Shown: in pieces, positions 34,111-42,158 of the stretch
How positions within the stretch are numbered: position 1 is the stretch's first letter
Layout: every line of letters begins with the position of its first letter
Source of the DNA: a virus
Length of the DNA stretch: 64,000 bases
Strand: one strand, 5' to 3'
Virus record (IMG/VR): IMGVR_UViG_3300032282_006516
Span: 1 to 64,000 of that record
Position numbers and translations under genes: made by a program
The notes under the pieces: model-generated
Database searches by the model: none
The model's input: the letters and a program-made list of their open reading frames with translations, nothing else
Told to the model about the DNA's origin: nothing

Positions 34111-34581
34111 TCAGCCTCCCATCGCTTTGGTTTGAAACGCCCCGGGACCAACGGGCACCGTACCGACAGGGCCAGCGCCGCGCCGACCACCTGCGGTGTT
34201 GTTCCGGTCGCCTCCGGCAGCCAAAGGAATCTCCAGCACCTCGGCCCGCGCTGACGGTGACGTCTCGATGATGTTGATGACGTCGGCGTAGTGCTGGGCG
34301 ACGTTCTCACCTTGCAGCAGCACGCGCCATGCGAACACCATCTTCTGCGTCTCTTTCCGGATGAAGTACGACTTGGAGAGGTCCACCTTCCAAGGACGGT
34401 CCTCCATCGCGAGCAGCAGCCGGTACTTCACAATCTTCCAGTTGTTCCCGTTGAGCCCAAGGGCGTCTTCCGGGATACGACCGAGAATGCGCAGCTGATT
34501 CGGGGTCTCGGTGTGTGACACCACCTCAAGACCCACACGCTTACGAAGGGCAGCGAAAAGCTGATTAGCCGTTGTGGACAT
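34111..34581 (-). CDS. Hypothetical protein
   Basis: 156 residues. Folded first 115 residues (LGRIPEDALGLNGNNWKIVKYRLLLAMEDRPWKVDLSKSYF), then a Gly-rich flexible tail (NNTAGGRRGAGPVGTVPVG). Probable virion component by context. Starts 17 bp inside the preceding gene. Confidence 0.6.
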   Translation of the reverse strand: MSTTANQLFAALRKRVGLEVVSHTETPNQLRILGRIPEDALGLNGNNWKIVKYRLLLAMEDRPWKVDLSKSYFIRKETQKMVFAWRVLLQGENVAQHYADVINIIETSPSARAEVLEIPLAAGGDRNNTAGGRRGAGPVGTVPVGPGAFQTKAMGG

Positions 34582-35053
34582 CCGGCGACTCCGTCATCGA
34601 AGGAACACAGACCATGAACGCCTTGTGGGTTCCGTAGTGCAGCTCGCGTACGTCATGGAAGAACACGCGCTGTGCGGTTGCGGTCACGAGGTACGTCAAG
34701 CCGTTCGTCATCAGCTCTTTGATGCTCTCGCTCTTCCACGGCACGATGAACTCACCAATCGGCGTACGTCCGTACACCACGGGCACATCAACCGTCTCCG
34801 AGTCGGTCTCGACATGCAGTACGCCTGACTCCGTCGTCATCGCGTACTGATGCAGAACTTCCAGGTCCGTCTCACGGATGAAGACGTACTGCTCGCTCTG
34901 CAGCGCAAGCTCGACCAAACGGGCTGCCGTTTCGAGGTCGGCCGGGGCGTCCGTCTCGGCTTCGTCCAGCACCGGGCTGAACCGGCGCATCTCACGAAGC
35001 ATCTCTGGCGAAACGAGCCCAGCCTTCAAGACCGCTTCTGTTATAGGGTTCAT
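34565..35053 (-). CDS. Hypothetical protein
   Basis: 162 residues from ATG 35053 (ATGA overlap). Helical N-terminus, beta-rich C-terminus (VDVPVVYGRTPIGEFIVPWKS, TYLVTATAQRVFFHDVREL). No family known to me. Confidence 0.6.
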   Translation of the reverse strand: MNPITEAVLKAGLVSPEMLREMRRFSPVLDEAETDAPADLETAARLVELALQSEQYVFIRETDLEVLHQYAMTTESGVLHVETDSETVDVPVVYGRTPIGEFIVPWKSESIKELMTNGLTYLVTATAQRVFFHDVRELHYGTHKAFMVCVPSMTESPDVHNG

Positions 35054-35592
35054 GGAGTCACCTGCGGGATGACGAGCTTGTAGCTTCGTTGGGTGTCGAC
35101 CAAGGCGCTTGAACGGGTGTAAGCCGCGCACAGCACGACGACGTGGTCTTCCAGAAGGCGGTCGCGCAAGAACGGAACGCCGTACATCTGGTCCTGCGTT
35201 GCCGGTGTCACTCCGGTGGACGTGGCGTACCAAGACCAGAACTGCGTATTTGCGCCCCCGACCAACGCCACCGGAAACAGATGGTCCACAGCGGCCATGT
35301 TGAAGAGCTGGCACAGCGCGACGGCGGCGTTCGGGCTTGCCCCCGACAGTTCGGCAACGCGACTGTTGCGGATGACGGCGTAGGGCAAAAGAGACTCAAA
35401 GTCCGTAGCGACCGGACGGGACGATTCACCTTCCCGAAGAAAGTGGCGGTACTCCACGTTGCCCCGAGAGTCGATGTGGATGCTCTGCACACGGGGCAGT
35501 TTGAGAATGTCCTCAATCACCTTGAGGAATCCTCGAATCCCCGCGTTCTTCGGTACTTCTACCGACCCCGATACGTCCTCGTACTCTGCCAT
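35050..35592 (-). CDS. Hypothetical protein
   Basis: 180 residues, ATG in a TGATG overlap with the previous stop. Alpha/beta, with GGANTQFWSWYATSTG in the middle. Unknown; part of the tightly coupled small-gene run. Confidence 0.6.
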   Translation of the reverse strand: MAEYEDVSGSVEVPKNAGIRGFLKVIEDILKLPRVQSIHIDSRGNVEYRHFLREGESSRPVATDFESLLPYAVIRNSRVAELSGASPNAAVALCQLFNMAAVDHLFPVALVGGANTQFWSWYATSTGVTPATQDQMYGVPFLRDRLLEDHVVVLCAAYTRSSALVDTQRSYKLVIPQVTP

Positions 35593-35777
35593 CACACTTG
35601 CTCCACGTCGTCGCCGTGCGCCGCAGCGGCACGCTGTTCGACTAGGTCTGCATCCACCAGTCGTTGAAGGAAATGAGTCACCAACGCGGACAACGTCGTC
35701 TGCCGCCGCTGCGCAACTTCCGTAGCTTGTTTTTTCAGCAACGGCGCGACGCGCAGCTGCAGCCGGTCATCCTTCAT
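35592..35777 (-). CDS. Ribbon-helix-helix DNA-binding protein
   Basis: 61 residues. DRLQLRVAPLLKKQATEVAQRRQTTLSALVTHFLQRL is a classic RHH pattern: one beta strand for the major groove and two helices. RHH dimers are phage and plasmid repressors. It may autoregulate; no operator seen locally. Confidence 0.75.
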   Translation of the reverse strand: MKDDRLQLRVAPLLKKQATEVAQRRQTTLSALVTHFLQRLVDADLVEQRAAAAHGDDVEQV

Positions 35778-36031
35778 TTGGGTCCGTGAACGAACTTCAA
35801 CGCATCGAGGTAGTCGCGCAGCCCCTCGACAGGAAACCTCTGCGCAAGGAAGTCGAGCACCTGGTCGTGCGCGAAATCAAGGACCTGCTCCGTCAGCTCG
35901 ACACCCACGAGTTTCTCTTTCAAGTGCGCCTGCAACTCAGTCGCCATGGCGCTGTTCATTCCGATGAACGTCGGCAGCCACATGAAGTTGAGTTCCAAGA
36001 CACCCGGGCGTGTCGCGACGACGGCTCTCAT
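35774..36031 (-). CDS. Hypothetical protein
   Basis: 85 residues, hydrophobic-helical (MWLPTFIGMNSAMATELQ, LDFAHDQVLDFLAQRFPV). Coupled by ATGA to the GroES-like gene upstream. Unknown. Confidence 0.55.
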   Translation of the reverse strand: MRAVVATRPGVLELNFMWLPTFIGMNSAMATELQAHLKEKLVGVELTEQVLDFAHDQVLDFLAQRFPVEGLRDYLDALKFVHGPK

Positions 36032-36360
36032 GTACCCGGCTCCACGACATAAAGAATGTCGTTTGCGCGGATGAGGCCCGTATCTTCCTCGACTTGCTGA
36101 AGAATACGAACCAGCTCCTTACCCTGCTGGTGCTCCAGGTTTTCGCGGAAGAACGCCACGCGGTCGCCCGGAACAACGCCCGTGGGCTGAATCGCGCCAC
36201 TCTTTCCTACCGGGCGCCCAGGACCCGTCTTGAGCACCGTGCCGTAACGCACGCGCTCCTGCCCGCTGGTTGTCGCCGGAAGGAAGATGCCGCCCGAAGA
36301 GCTTTCAGGCAGCGGCTCCAGCTTCACCAGAATCCAGTCGAGGAGAGGACGAAACGACAT
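36028..36360 (-). CDS. GroES-like co-chaperonin
   Basis: 110 residues from ATG 36360. The GroES beta-barrel is clear: RPLLDWILVKLEP, the mobile-loop region SSSGGIFLPATT, YGTVLKTGPGR, GVVPGDRVAFFRE and ANDILYVVE at the C-terminus. Bacterial GroES is about 97 residues; the extra stretch lies before VVPGDRV. Phage GroES homologues (T4 gp31 is the model) replace the host partner on GroEL to fold large capsid proteins. No GroEL is encoded in this window. Confidence 0.85.
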   Translation of the reverse strand: MSFRPLLDWILVKLEPLPESSSGGIFLPATTSGQERVRYGTVLKTGPGRPVGKSGAIQPTGVVPGDRVAFFRENLEHQQGKELVRILQQVEEDTGLIRANDILYVVEPGT

Positions 36361-36361
36361 C

Positions 36362-36706
36362 TCACTCCTCGCCGCCCAGGACGTCCACCGCGTCTTCCTT
36401 CGGAAGCGTTGCGGTCGTCGTCTCCCCCAAGAAGCGGTCCTCCAGCGTCTTGGCGAGCTTCGAGTCCGTCGCAAGCGGGCGAAGAGTCGCCGCATAGTTC
36501 TCGCCGTTCGGAGCGATGTGCCAGACACCGCCGATACGGTGCATGAGCGTCGTGCGCACGCGCCCGTCCGAATCGGCGTAACGAACCGCGTACGTCTTCG
36601 CTTCGACGAAGTTCACGACCGTGCCGGGCTGCGCATCCGCCACCGACCGCTGTCCCTCCGGAATTCCAACACTCGTGGGGCGACCGCCCGTTACCGTTCC
36701 GAACAT
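36362..36706 (-). CDS. Hypothetical beta-rich protein
   Basis: 114 residues; beta-barrel-like (PGTVVNFVEAKTYAVRYADSDGRVRTTLMHRIGGVW). Directly upstream of the GroES-like gene. Unknown. Confidence 0.6.
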   Translation of the reverse strand: MFGTVTGGRPTSVGIPEGQRSVADAQPGTVVNFVEAKTYAVRYADSDGRVRTTLMHRIGGVWHIAPNGENYAATLRPLATDSKLAKTLEDRFLGETTTATLPKEDAVDVLGGEE

Positions 36707-37407
36707 ACGACGTTCTCCTTCTCGGCCTTGTAGGCGCTGTACTTCTGTTCAAGCATTCCGCGGCTTACCCACGGACGACCTTCATTCCACGCACGCGGGA
36801 AGTAGAACGCAGGCAGCGTTCCTTCCAAGAGGTGGTCCACCCGGACGTAGCCCCACTGACGAAGGCACGTGACGGCGAAACGCTCTTTGCACTTCTTCGG
36901 GCAGACAAAGACCGTGCGGAAAACAGCACCCTCACGGTCAACGCTGTCGAGTAGCCCAGGAGAGGTGTACATCCCCCAGAACCCACATCCCGGGCATTCC
37001 AGCTCGTGACCCCGCACGCGAAAGTAAACAACGTCCCCAAACGAGTCCGCGAGGGCATCGTGCCCAGCGGGAATGGGTCGGGGCGGTTCAGTCGCCTCTG
37101 CCGCACGCTGCGCGGTCAGTGAGGGGCTCTGCGATGAAAACTCCATCGACTCGATTGCCGCTTCCGGATTCGTGCGGAGCAGCTGCACCAGAGCAGCGTC
37201 GAGCTTGTAGGGAAGAAGCCCGGGGCGGTCTGTACGCTGCAGGATGACTTCCGTCTCGTCAGAGCCTGGCTCCAACACGCGCGCGAGCATCTGCATCATC
37301 TCGCGAAACTCGACGGCTACGAACTCCTGCTGCGTGCCTTCTTGTTGAATCGACCCTGTGGACGTGAACGCGCCTGGGTCACGTCGGTACTCCAATCGCA
37401 CCTGCAT
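36691..37407 (-). CDS. Hypothetical protein with two Cys pairs
   Basis: 238 residues, start in a TGATG overlap. CPGC (near 138) and CPKKC (near 170) form a likely zinc site inside an alpha/beta protein. The first 110 residues are helical. Unknown function; the zinc ribbon may serve structure only. Confidence 0.6.
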   Translation of the reverse strand: MQVRLEYRRDPGAFTSTGSIQQEGTQQEFVAVEFREMMQMLARVLEPGSDETEVILQRTDRPGLLPYKLDAALVQLLRTNPEAAIESMEFSSQSPSLTAQRAAEATEPPRPIPAGHDALADSFGDVVYFRVRGHELECPGCGFWGMYTSPGLLDSVDREGAVFRTVFVCPKKCKERFAVTCLRQWGYVRVDHLLEGTLPAFYFPRAWNEGRPWVSRGMLEQKYSAYKAEKENVVCSER

Positions 37408-37901
37408 CACGTAACCTCCGCCAGCACTCGACGTGCGTACGAGCTGGGGCGGGACACGCGGTACACCACAGCACCATCGGAGCTTGCGCCGAAGTACACG
37501 CGCGACCCGTCCCAGAGTTCCAGTGCGTCGACAAGCACACGCTTGGCGCCTGCAACCGTCTTCCCAATGACCGAACGAACCGGCTGCTCCCGCAAAAGCG
37601 ACTGCACCGCTTCGAGGTCACACTGCTGCTCGGCCGGAAAGCCGAGGCCGTTGAACGCCGCAAAAGCCTCCTGCGGAGTCAGGTCGTGCAGCTCCAGCAC
37701 CTGAAGCGCCTGCGCGTCCGCCTGGTTTTCCAAAAGTCCCGTGCAGCGTTTGCTGCAAATGGGACACGGAAACTGGTCGGGCCAGAATTCGCTCGTAGTT
37801 CCGACGAGTTGGTCGACCTCCATCACGCTCTCGGTATCCGAAACGCGCTGAGGCATCACGCGCACGACCAGCCCGCAGGGGAGGCAAGGGACCACAATCA
37901 T
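37407..37901 (-). CDS. Hypothetical zinc-binding protein
   Basis: 164 residues. CLPC near residue 6 and CPIC near 46 with a following KRC; then a helical segment and a beta-hairpin (GSRVYFGASSDGAVVYRV). Unknown. Confidence 0.6.
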   Translation of the reverse strand: MIVVPCLPCGLVVRVMPQRVSDTESVMEVDQLVGTTSEFWPDQFPCPICSKRCTGLLENQADAQALQVLELHDLTPQEAFAAFNGLGFPAEQQCDLEAVQSLLREQPVRSVIGKTVAGAKRVLVDALELWDGSRVYFGASSDGAVVYRVSRPSSYARRVLAEVT

Positions 37902-38404
37902 ACGGACCCGACTCCGTCTTCATCGGGGTCACGGCTGCCCGTGATGTCGGCCGTGTTGATGCCCGCGTTCGGCACCAGCGGGTAGCCGTACTCGTCCTTC
38001 GGAACCGACCGAGAGCCGACCACCATCTTGCCGTTCGGAAGCCGCTGAACCACCGACCCCTTGAGTGCCGGCGGCGTCGGAACCGGAGCGGGAGCGGGTG
38101 CCTCCGCAACCGGCATCGACGGCTCCGGTTCGTGTCCGCCAAAGACGTGCACGACGTCTCCCGTCTCCTCGGGCGCGGAGTAGGCGACAGGTGCAACCGG
38201 ACGAGGGGCGGGAGCCGGTGGCTGAATCGCGGCCTGCGGCGGGCCGTTCTCGCCGACATGAGCTTCCATGATTTCCGTCACGGCGCTGTCGTCCACGGCG
38301 GCACGAACCACCGCTCCGCTCGGCAGCCGCAGAATGAGGTACGTCAGTGTTGTGTTCTGCTCCAGGTCCATCTCCTGGGCGATTCCCGAGATTACGCAGA
38401 GCAT
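37898..38404 (-). CDS. Pro-rich hypothetical protein
   Basis: 168 residues. Small beta domain (TTLTYLILRLPSGAVVRAAVDD), a Pro/Ala linker (PAPAPRPVAPVAY, APAPAPVPTPP) and a C-terminal beta segment (GSVVQRLPNGKMVVGSRSV). The repeated PSGAVVR / PNGKMVV pieces may be a duplicated strand pair. Unknown. Confidence 0.6.
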   Translation of the reverse strand: MLCVISGIAQEMDLEQNTTLTYLILRLPSGAVVRAAVDDSAVTEIMEAHVGENGPPQAAIQPPAPAPRPVAPVAYSAPEETGDVVHVFGGHEPEPSMPVAEAPAPAPVPTPPALKGSVVQRLPNGKMVVGSRSVPKDEYGYPLVPNAGINTADITGSRDPDEDGVGSV

Positions 38405-38709
38405 CACTTCACCACCGGAGGCGGCGGGAACCCCGCACGCACCCGGTCCGCAGCCGCGTTCTTCGCCTGCTTAGTCAGCTCGGAGCCAACCGAAGCGAGC
38501 ACCACCAAGTGCTTGCCCGCCCGATGCGCGTTGACGAGCAGCATGCAGTTCGCCCACTGCTGGTCTTGGTAGTCAGGACCATCTGGGCGGGTGATGTACG
38601 CCATGCAATCCGCCGCGCAGGGGCGGTCATTGCTCAGAAAGCAGATGAGGCCTTCCGGCTCTTTGAGCGTGGGGTGGTGCGGCGCCGGGTCAGTCACGGG
38701 GCGGTGCAT
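38404..38709 (-). CDS. Cys-containing hypothetical protein
   Basis: 101 residues with four Cys (FLSNDRPCAADCMAYITR) suggesting a metal site, and CMLLVNAHRAGKHLVVLAS. Known-family look but I cannot name it. Confidence 0.55.
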   Translation of the reverse strand: MHRPVTDPAPHHPTLKEPEGLICFLSNDRPCAADCMAYITRPDGPDYQDQQWANCMLLVNAHRAGKHLVVLASVGSELTKQAKNAAADRVRAGFPPPPVVK

Positions 38710-39109
38710 GCTGTTCTTTCTCCAACTCGGCGCGGGTGGTCACAATGCTGGCAGCGAGTGCCTTGGCGATGGTGGCGATGTAACGAGCCAGAATCTGCTG
38801 TGTCTTCTTGGCGTTCTTCGGGGTGGGCGCTTCGAGAAAGCCCCACTTGATGAGCATGCGCCCGACATCCTGTGCGAACTGCTGGGAGAGCAGGCGTCGA
38901 ATGTCGGAGAAGAACTGCTGAAACACAGCGTCCGGAGAACCCAAGTCGTGCGCGAAGGGCAGCGCAGCAAGCTCTTCTTTTTTGCCCTGCCAAGAGCACA
39001 CGTTGCACTTGGCAGCGCCGCCTGCGAGAGCCGAAACCGACACATCGGCCGCCCCGCATTGCGCGCAGAACCACGCCACGTCGGTTGTCTGTGCGTTCGT
39101 CGGTGTCAT
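38690..39109 (-). CDS. Zinc-ribbon hypothetical protein
   Basis: 139 residues from ATG 39109 (ATGA overlap with the frameshifted gene). FCAQCGAADVSVSALAG then KCNVCSWQGKKEEL is a C4 ribbon of about 25 residues. The C-terminal 90 residues are helical and end acidic. Unknown. Confidence 0.65.
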   Translation of the reverse strand: MTPTNAQTTDVAWFCAQCGAADVSVSALAGGAAKCNVCSWQGKKEELAALPFAHDLGSPDAVFQQFFSDIRRLLSQQFAQDVGRMLIKWGFLEAPTPKNAKKTQQILARYIATIAKALAASIVTTRAELEKEQHAPPRD

Positions 39110-39552
39110 ACAGGAATGCTCTTCCCCAGTTTGGCGTAGAGGGCGTTCATCGCCTCGCGAGACCGTCCGGTTTCCGGCTTCTCGTTTTCCTTTTCGACAA
39201 TCTTCGTCTTCATGCGGCTGCGCATCTGGGACTCCTGCCAAAGCGGCTTGATTCCAAGAGCGCCCTTCTCGACTTCGTGCATGAGGATTTTGATGTGGTC
39301 CTCTTTGTCGCGACTCTTCTGTGTCTCGACCCAGGGAAACGCGATCTTCATGTAGTCGTCGAAGACTTCTTTCGCCTTGTCCTTCGCGATGATTGCCTGC
39401 GCGAGCGCTCGTAGCCGGGCGTGCTCAACTTGTTCTTTCTTGAGCACGTACAGCATGAGGATAGACTCCCGAAGAGACCCCTTTTGGGGCGGCTCACGCA
39501 GGGACTCGAACAACAAAGTTGCACGAGCCCAGCCCTCGGGTGTCTCTAGCCA
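39106..39552 (-). CDS. -1-frame extension of the upstream gene (tail assembly chaperone GT-like part)
   Basis: The frame is coherent from TGG at 39552 (WLETPEGWARATLLFES) to 39106, 148 residues, but has no ATG or GTG; the first possible start is a TTG pair at 39516 that would remove the protein-like beginning. It joins the upstream frame if ribosomes shift back one base on GGGAAAT. The result would be a 544-residue fusion. The region is helical (LKKEQVEHARLRALAQAIIAKDK). In lambda-like tails the G/GT chaperones use the same arrangement ahead of the tape measure. Confidence 0.65.
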   Translation of the reverse strand, partial: WLETPEGWARATLLFESLREPPQKGSLRESILMLYVLKKEQVEHARLRALAQAIIAKDKAKEVFDDYMKIAFPWVETQKSRDKEDHIKILMHEVEKGALGIKPLWQESQMRSRMKTKIVEKENEKPETGRSREAMNALYAKLGKSIPV

Positions 39553-40739
39553 TTTCCCAGTTTTTCGGCCACGAAGAGCTTGCGGACTCGAATGTCGAAC
39601 CAGAAGTAGTTCACACCAAGAGACGCGAGCATGTGGAAGGGATAGCGCGTGACGAAGTCGAACTTCCGCCAGAACAGGTCTTCGTCAAAACGACCATCCT
39701 TGTCCTGGTGACTCGGGATGACGTTGTTGTTGATGGAGCGAAGACCAATCGTCACGGCCATGAGCGAGAACTTGTCGAGAAGGTAGCGGTCGCTCACCTC
39801 GACACCCTTTGACTCCGCCATGACGAGGCGCTTGATGGCGAGGTCCTCGCCACCGGTCATTGACTGGAACTCGGGCTCGAACTTTCCAGGAATGACGGGA
39901 ACCCGCTGCGTCACGAATCCCCGCATGATGAGGTCGGTGATGTCGAGCGGCACACAGCGCTTCTCGATGATTTCGCGCTGTTCCTCGTTGTTGATGATGT
40001 CCTTCATCATCATCTCGCGGAACGTATTGAAGTCGAAATCGTCGAGCTTCTTAACGGCCTCGGTCGCGTTCTTCTGCGCCGTAGCAGTATCGGCTTGAGG
40101 TCCGTTCTCTGGCGAGTTGCCGAGACGTCCCGCCGAACCAGCAACACCCTGAGCGGCTTCGCGTTCGATGCGCGCGTCTTCGCTCTCCGCTTGCTGCCGC
40201 TGCTGCTGGGCTTCCTGCACCGCCTTGAGGCCTTCCAGCGTCTTCTGGCTCAACCCCTTGTTCGCCTGCCCGAGCTGTTGAGGCGAGATGCGGTTGCCGT
40301 TACGGATGACACCGTACTTGTACGCCAGCATCGGCTGCGCCGTGGCGTACATCGAGCCCTGACCCTCTCGAAAGTCGGGGTCGCTACGGGCCTCATTCGG
40401 CAGAATGTCGATGGGCAGCAGGTTGGTGGGCGGACGACTCATCGCAGGGTTCTGGCTCGGGGCTTCTTGAAACACGGCTCCTGTGGGTCCGGTGAAGATG
40501 TTCGACGGTGTCATGGCCACGCGCTGCATCTCCGCCTGGTCGGCCATCGTCAGGTTTTCCCCTGCCGGCAAATCCAAGCGGGGAATCGACGGCGTGGGGC
40601 CGCCTGCCACCGGCTGCGTGTACTTGGGTGGACCGCTCTTACGCTCAGCAAAGCCCGCCGCGTACTTGAGTGCCTGCGGGTCGGTAATCCCCGGGGCCAC
40701 CACTGGCCCTCCAAACTGCATCGGGTCGTCTCGCTTCAA
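39546..40739 (-). CDS. Probable tail assembly chaperone-like / structural protein, frameshift donor
   Basis: 397 residues. N-terminal third is Pro/Gly-rich and disordered (PVVAPGITDP, GGPTPSIPRLDLP), then a Gln/Glu coiled coil (QKTLEGLKAVQEAQQQRQQ) and a folded C-terminus (DDFDFNTFREMMMKDIINNEEQR ... PFHMLASLGVNYFWFDIRVR). Its last codons contain the slippery heptamer. It is the first gene after a terminator and has its own TTGACA promoter. A baseplate-assembly role is the alternative. Confidence 0.6.
   Translation of the reverse strand: MKRDDPMQFGGPVVAPGITDPQALKYAAGFAERKSGPPKYTQPVAGGPTPSIPRLDLPAGENLTMADQAEMQRVAMTPSNIFTGPTGAVFQEAPSQNPAMSRPPTNLLPIDILPNEARSDPDFREGQGSMYATAQPMLAYKYGVIRNGNRISPQQLGQANKGLSQKTLEGLKAVQEAQQQRQQAESEDARIEREAAQGVAGSAGRLGNSPENGPQADTATAQKNATEAVKKLDDFDFNTFREMMMKDIINNEEQREIIEKRCVPLDITDLIMRGFVTQRVPVIPGKFEPEFQSMTGGEDLAIKRLVMAESKGVEVSDRYLLDKFSLMAVTIGLRSINNNVIPSHQDKDGRFDEDLFWRKFDFVTRYPFHMLASLGVNYFWFDIRVRKLFVAEKLGNG
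39552..39558 (-). promoter_or_regulatory. Programmed -1 frameshift slippery site G GGA AAT
   Basis: The X XXY YYZ heptamer GGGAAAT is in the correct phase in the upstream frame, one sense codon before its TAG. Lambda G-T uses GGGAAAG in the same setting. The -1 frame is open downstream for 148 codons and lacks a start. Confidence 0.7.
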
Positions 40740-40763
40740 GCCGTCATCCTTCCTTCCACCCGT

Positions 40764-40800
40764 TCTGTACTCACGACGTACTCCTCATGTCAATGAGGAG
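40764..40800 (-). promoter_or_regulatory. Sigma70-type promoter with operator-like palindrome
   Basis: TTGACA (40788-40793) and a TACAGA-like -10 (40764-40769), 18 bases apart, upstream of the 40739 gene. The -35 sits in the centre of a perfect palindrome CTCCTCAT-TGAC-ATGAGGAG (40781-40800), which would suit a repressor. Confidence 0.6.
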
Positions 40801-40803
40801 CTA

Positions 40804-40834
40804 GAAAAAAGGCGCCGGTCAATCGACCGACGCC
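40804..40834 (-). terminator. Strong intrinsic terminator
   Basis: 10-bp stem (40825-40834 with 40811-40820) around a four-base loop, then TTTTTTCTAG on the minus strand. Separates the lysis/other genes from the chaperone-like operon. Confidence 0.85.
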
Positions 40835-40840
40835 TCGTAC

Positions 40841-41215
40841 TCACTCGCTCACCGCTCCCAGCAGCAGAGCCTGTAACTGCTCCTGTGCCATGTCTCCTGG
40901 GAAGGTCAGCACTTTGGCGAGGGTGACACTGATGAGACGCAGTGGAACGTCCCAAGGGTCCGAGAGCCTCGCCCGCAAAAGAAGAAAGGGGCCCTGAGCG
41001 GCCACTGTACGTTCGGGATTAGTGAAAACAAGCTGCACGTCCGGAGGAAAAAAGTGCTGCAGTAGCATTCCCTGCAGCACCAGGATTCCCGCCGCAGGCG
41101 AGTACGTCAGTGACGGAAGGTCGAGACGCTCAAACTCCACACCGCCTGCGCACATGCGTTTTCGCGAGATGCGCGGACCGTATGCGATTGTTCCGGCCCA
41201 ACCTCCACCGCACAA
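40841..41215 (-). CDS. Hypothetical protein, TTG start
   Basis: 124 residues. TTG at 41215 is two bases after the previous stop and follows GGAG by five bases; earlier in-frame codons overlap the upstream gene. Content is beta-rich and hydrophobic (LTYSPAAGILVLQGMLLQHFFPPDVQLVF, RLISVTLAKVLTFPGD). Looks like a small structural protein. Confidence 0.6.
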   Translation of the reverse strand: MCGGGWAGTIAYGPRISRKRMCAGGVEFERLDLPSLTYSPAAGILVLQGMLLQHFFPPDVQLVFTNPERTVAAQGPFLLLRARLSDPWDVPLRLISVTLAKVLTFPGDMAQEQLQALLLGAVSE

Positions 41216-41217
41216 CT

Positions 41218-41472
41218 CTACTCCGAAGGAATCTTCGTCCACCCCACGGGAAGTTGGAGCTTCTTCGGGGGCGGTTCGTTCATCACCTTCATCTTGTGCC
41301 GCTTGCATACGGGACACCTACCTACGTCAGGGTTTGTCGGGTCCTCCGGAATGACACTTCCCAGAGTCCACCCGGCACTCATGGCTTGTTCGAGGGCTGC
41401 TTTCCCGAAGCATCCGGGATGCGAGCACACGAGTTTGTACTCGAAGAACAGAGGGTTGACCATTTTGGGCAT
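41218..41472 (-). CDS. Small zinc-binding protein
   Basis: 84 residues. VCSHPGC near 15-21 and CPVCKRHKM near 52 give four Cys plus His, a probable single zinc site. The 5' 146 bp overlap the end of the transglycosylase gene in another frame. Confidence 0.6.
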   Translation of the reverse strand: MPKMVNPLFFEYKLVCSHPGCFGKAALEQAMSAGWTLGSVIPEDPTNPDVGRCPVCKRHKMKVMNEPPPKKLQLPVGWTKIPSE

Positions 41473-41887
41473 GGTAGTTCTTCACCGCTTCCTTGATGGC
41501 CGCGAGGTACTCACGGCTCCCAGGATTGTACATGCGGACCCAGCCAAGCCTCTTGCAGTCCTTCTTGCAAAGAGACCGCATCAAACTGAGAAGGCGACCA
41601 ACACGATGAAGGTTGTACTGGGGGTTGAGCAGAGGCTGAACCGACGCCTCATCACAACGCGTATTGACCTGCCCCAGTCCGACTGAGCACGAGCCATTGT
41701 TTTCGTGCCGAACCGACCCCGAGCGCCAGTGTGTCTCTCGGTGGACGATGGCTTGAATCAACCAAGGGTCGAGCTTGTTCGTGTGCGCCTCGTGGAAAAC
41801 CCACTCAGCGTACTGCGCTGCCCGCGCTTCGGACAATCCCGGATTGCTCTGCCGAATGGCTTGCGCCAGGGCGAGTTCGATGAGCAT
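41327..41887 (-). CDS. Lytic transglycosylase (SLT/lysozyme-like)
   Basis: 186 residues. SLT core: PWLIQAIVHRETHWRSGSV with catalytic Glu51, NNGSCSVGLGQVN (64-75), and a helical lobe with PGSREYLAAIKEAVKNYH. Cleaves the glycan strand of peptidoglycan; may be the endolysin or a tail lysozyme. The last 45 residues overlap the next gene and look unnatural, so the natural end may have been extended by loss of a stop. Confidence 0.8.
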   Translation of the reverse strand: MLIELALAQAIRQSNPGLSEARAAQYAEWVFHEAHTNKLDPWLIQAIVHRETHWRSGSVRHENNGSCSVGLGQVNTRCDEASVQPLLNPQYNLHRVGRLLSLMRSLCKKDCKRLGWVRMYNPGSREYLAAIKEAVKNYHAQNGQPSVLRVQTRVLASRMLRESSPRTSHECRVDSGKCHSGGPDKP

Positions 41888-42158
41888 CTGCTTTCTCCGC
41901 TAGTTGGATGACTTGTTCTAGGACTTCTTTTTTCGTGAGGTCGCGTGTGGGTTCCGCCGGACCAAGCGTCAGACGGCGCTCCAACAGCGCAACCCGAATC
42001 GCTTCACGTTGAATCGTGAGCAGCGATTTCAGCTCCTCGGTGGCTCGCGCCTCCAGGCGTTCCGCCACCGAAAAGCACATGGGGCAAACAAACACAGCGG
42101 CGAAGATTTTCGCCTCGTTCGGGTCAACCGGATTCTGGCAGTTGGTACAGGGGAGCAT
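41805..42158 (-). CDS. Zinc-ribbon hypothetical protein
   Basis: 117 residues. CTNCQNPV and VCPMCF form an N-terminal C4 ribbon; a long helix (RLEARATEELKSLLTIQREAIRVALLERRL) follows. The last 27 codons overlap the transglycosylase start and are poorly protein-like. Confidence 0.6.
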   Translation of the reverse strand: MLPCTNCQNPVDPNEAKIFAAVFVCPMCFSVAERLEARATEELKSLLTIQREAIRVALLERRLTLGPAEPTRDLTKKEVLEQVIQLAEKADAHRTRPGASHSAEQSGIVRSAGSAVR

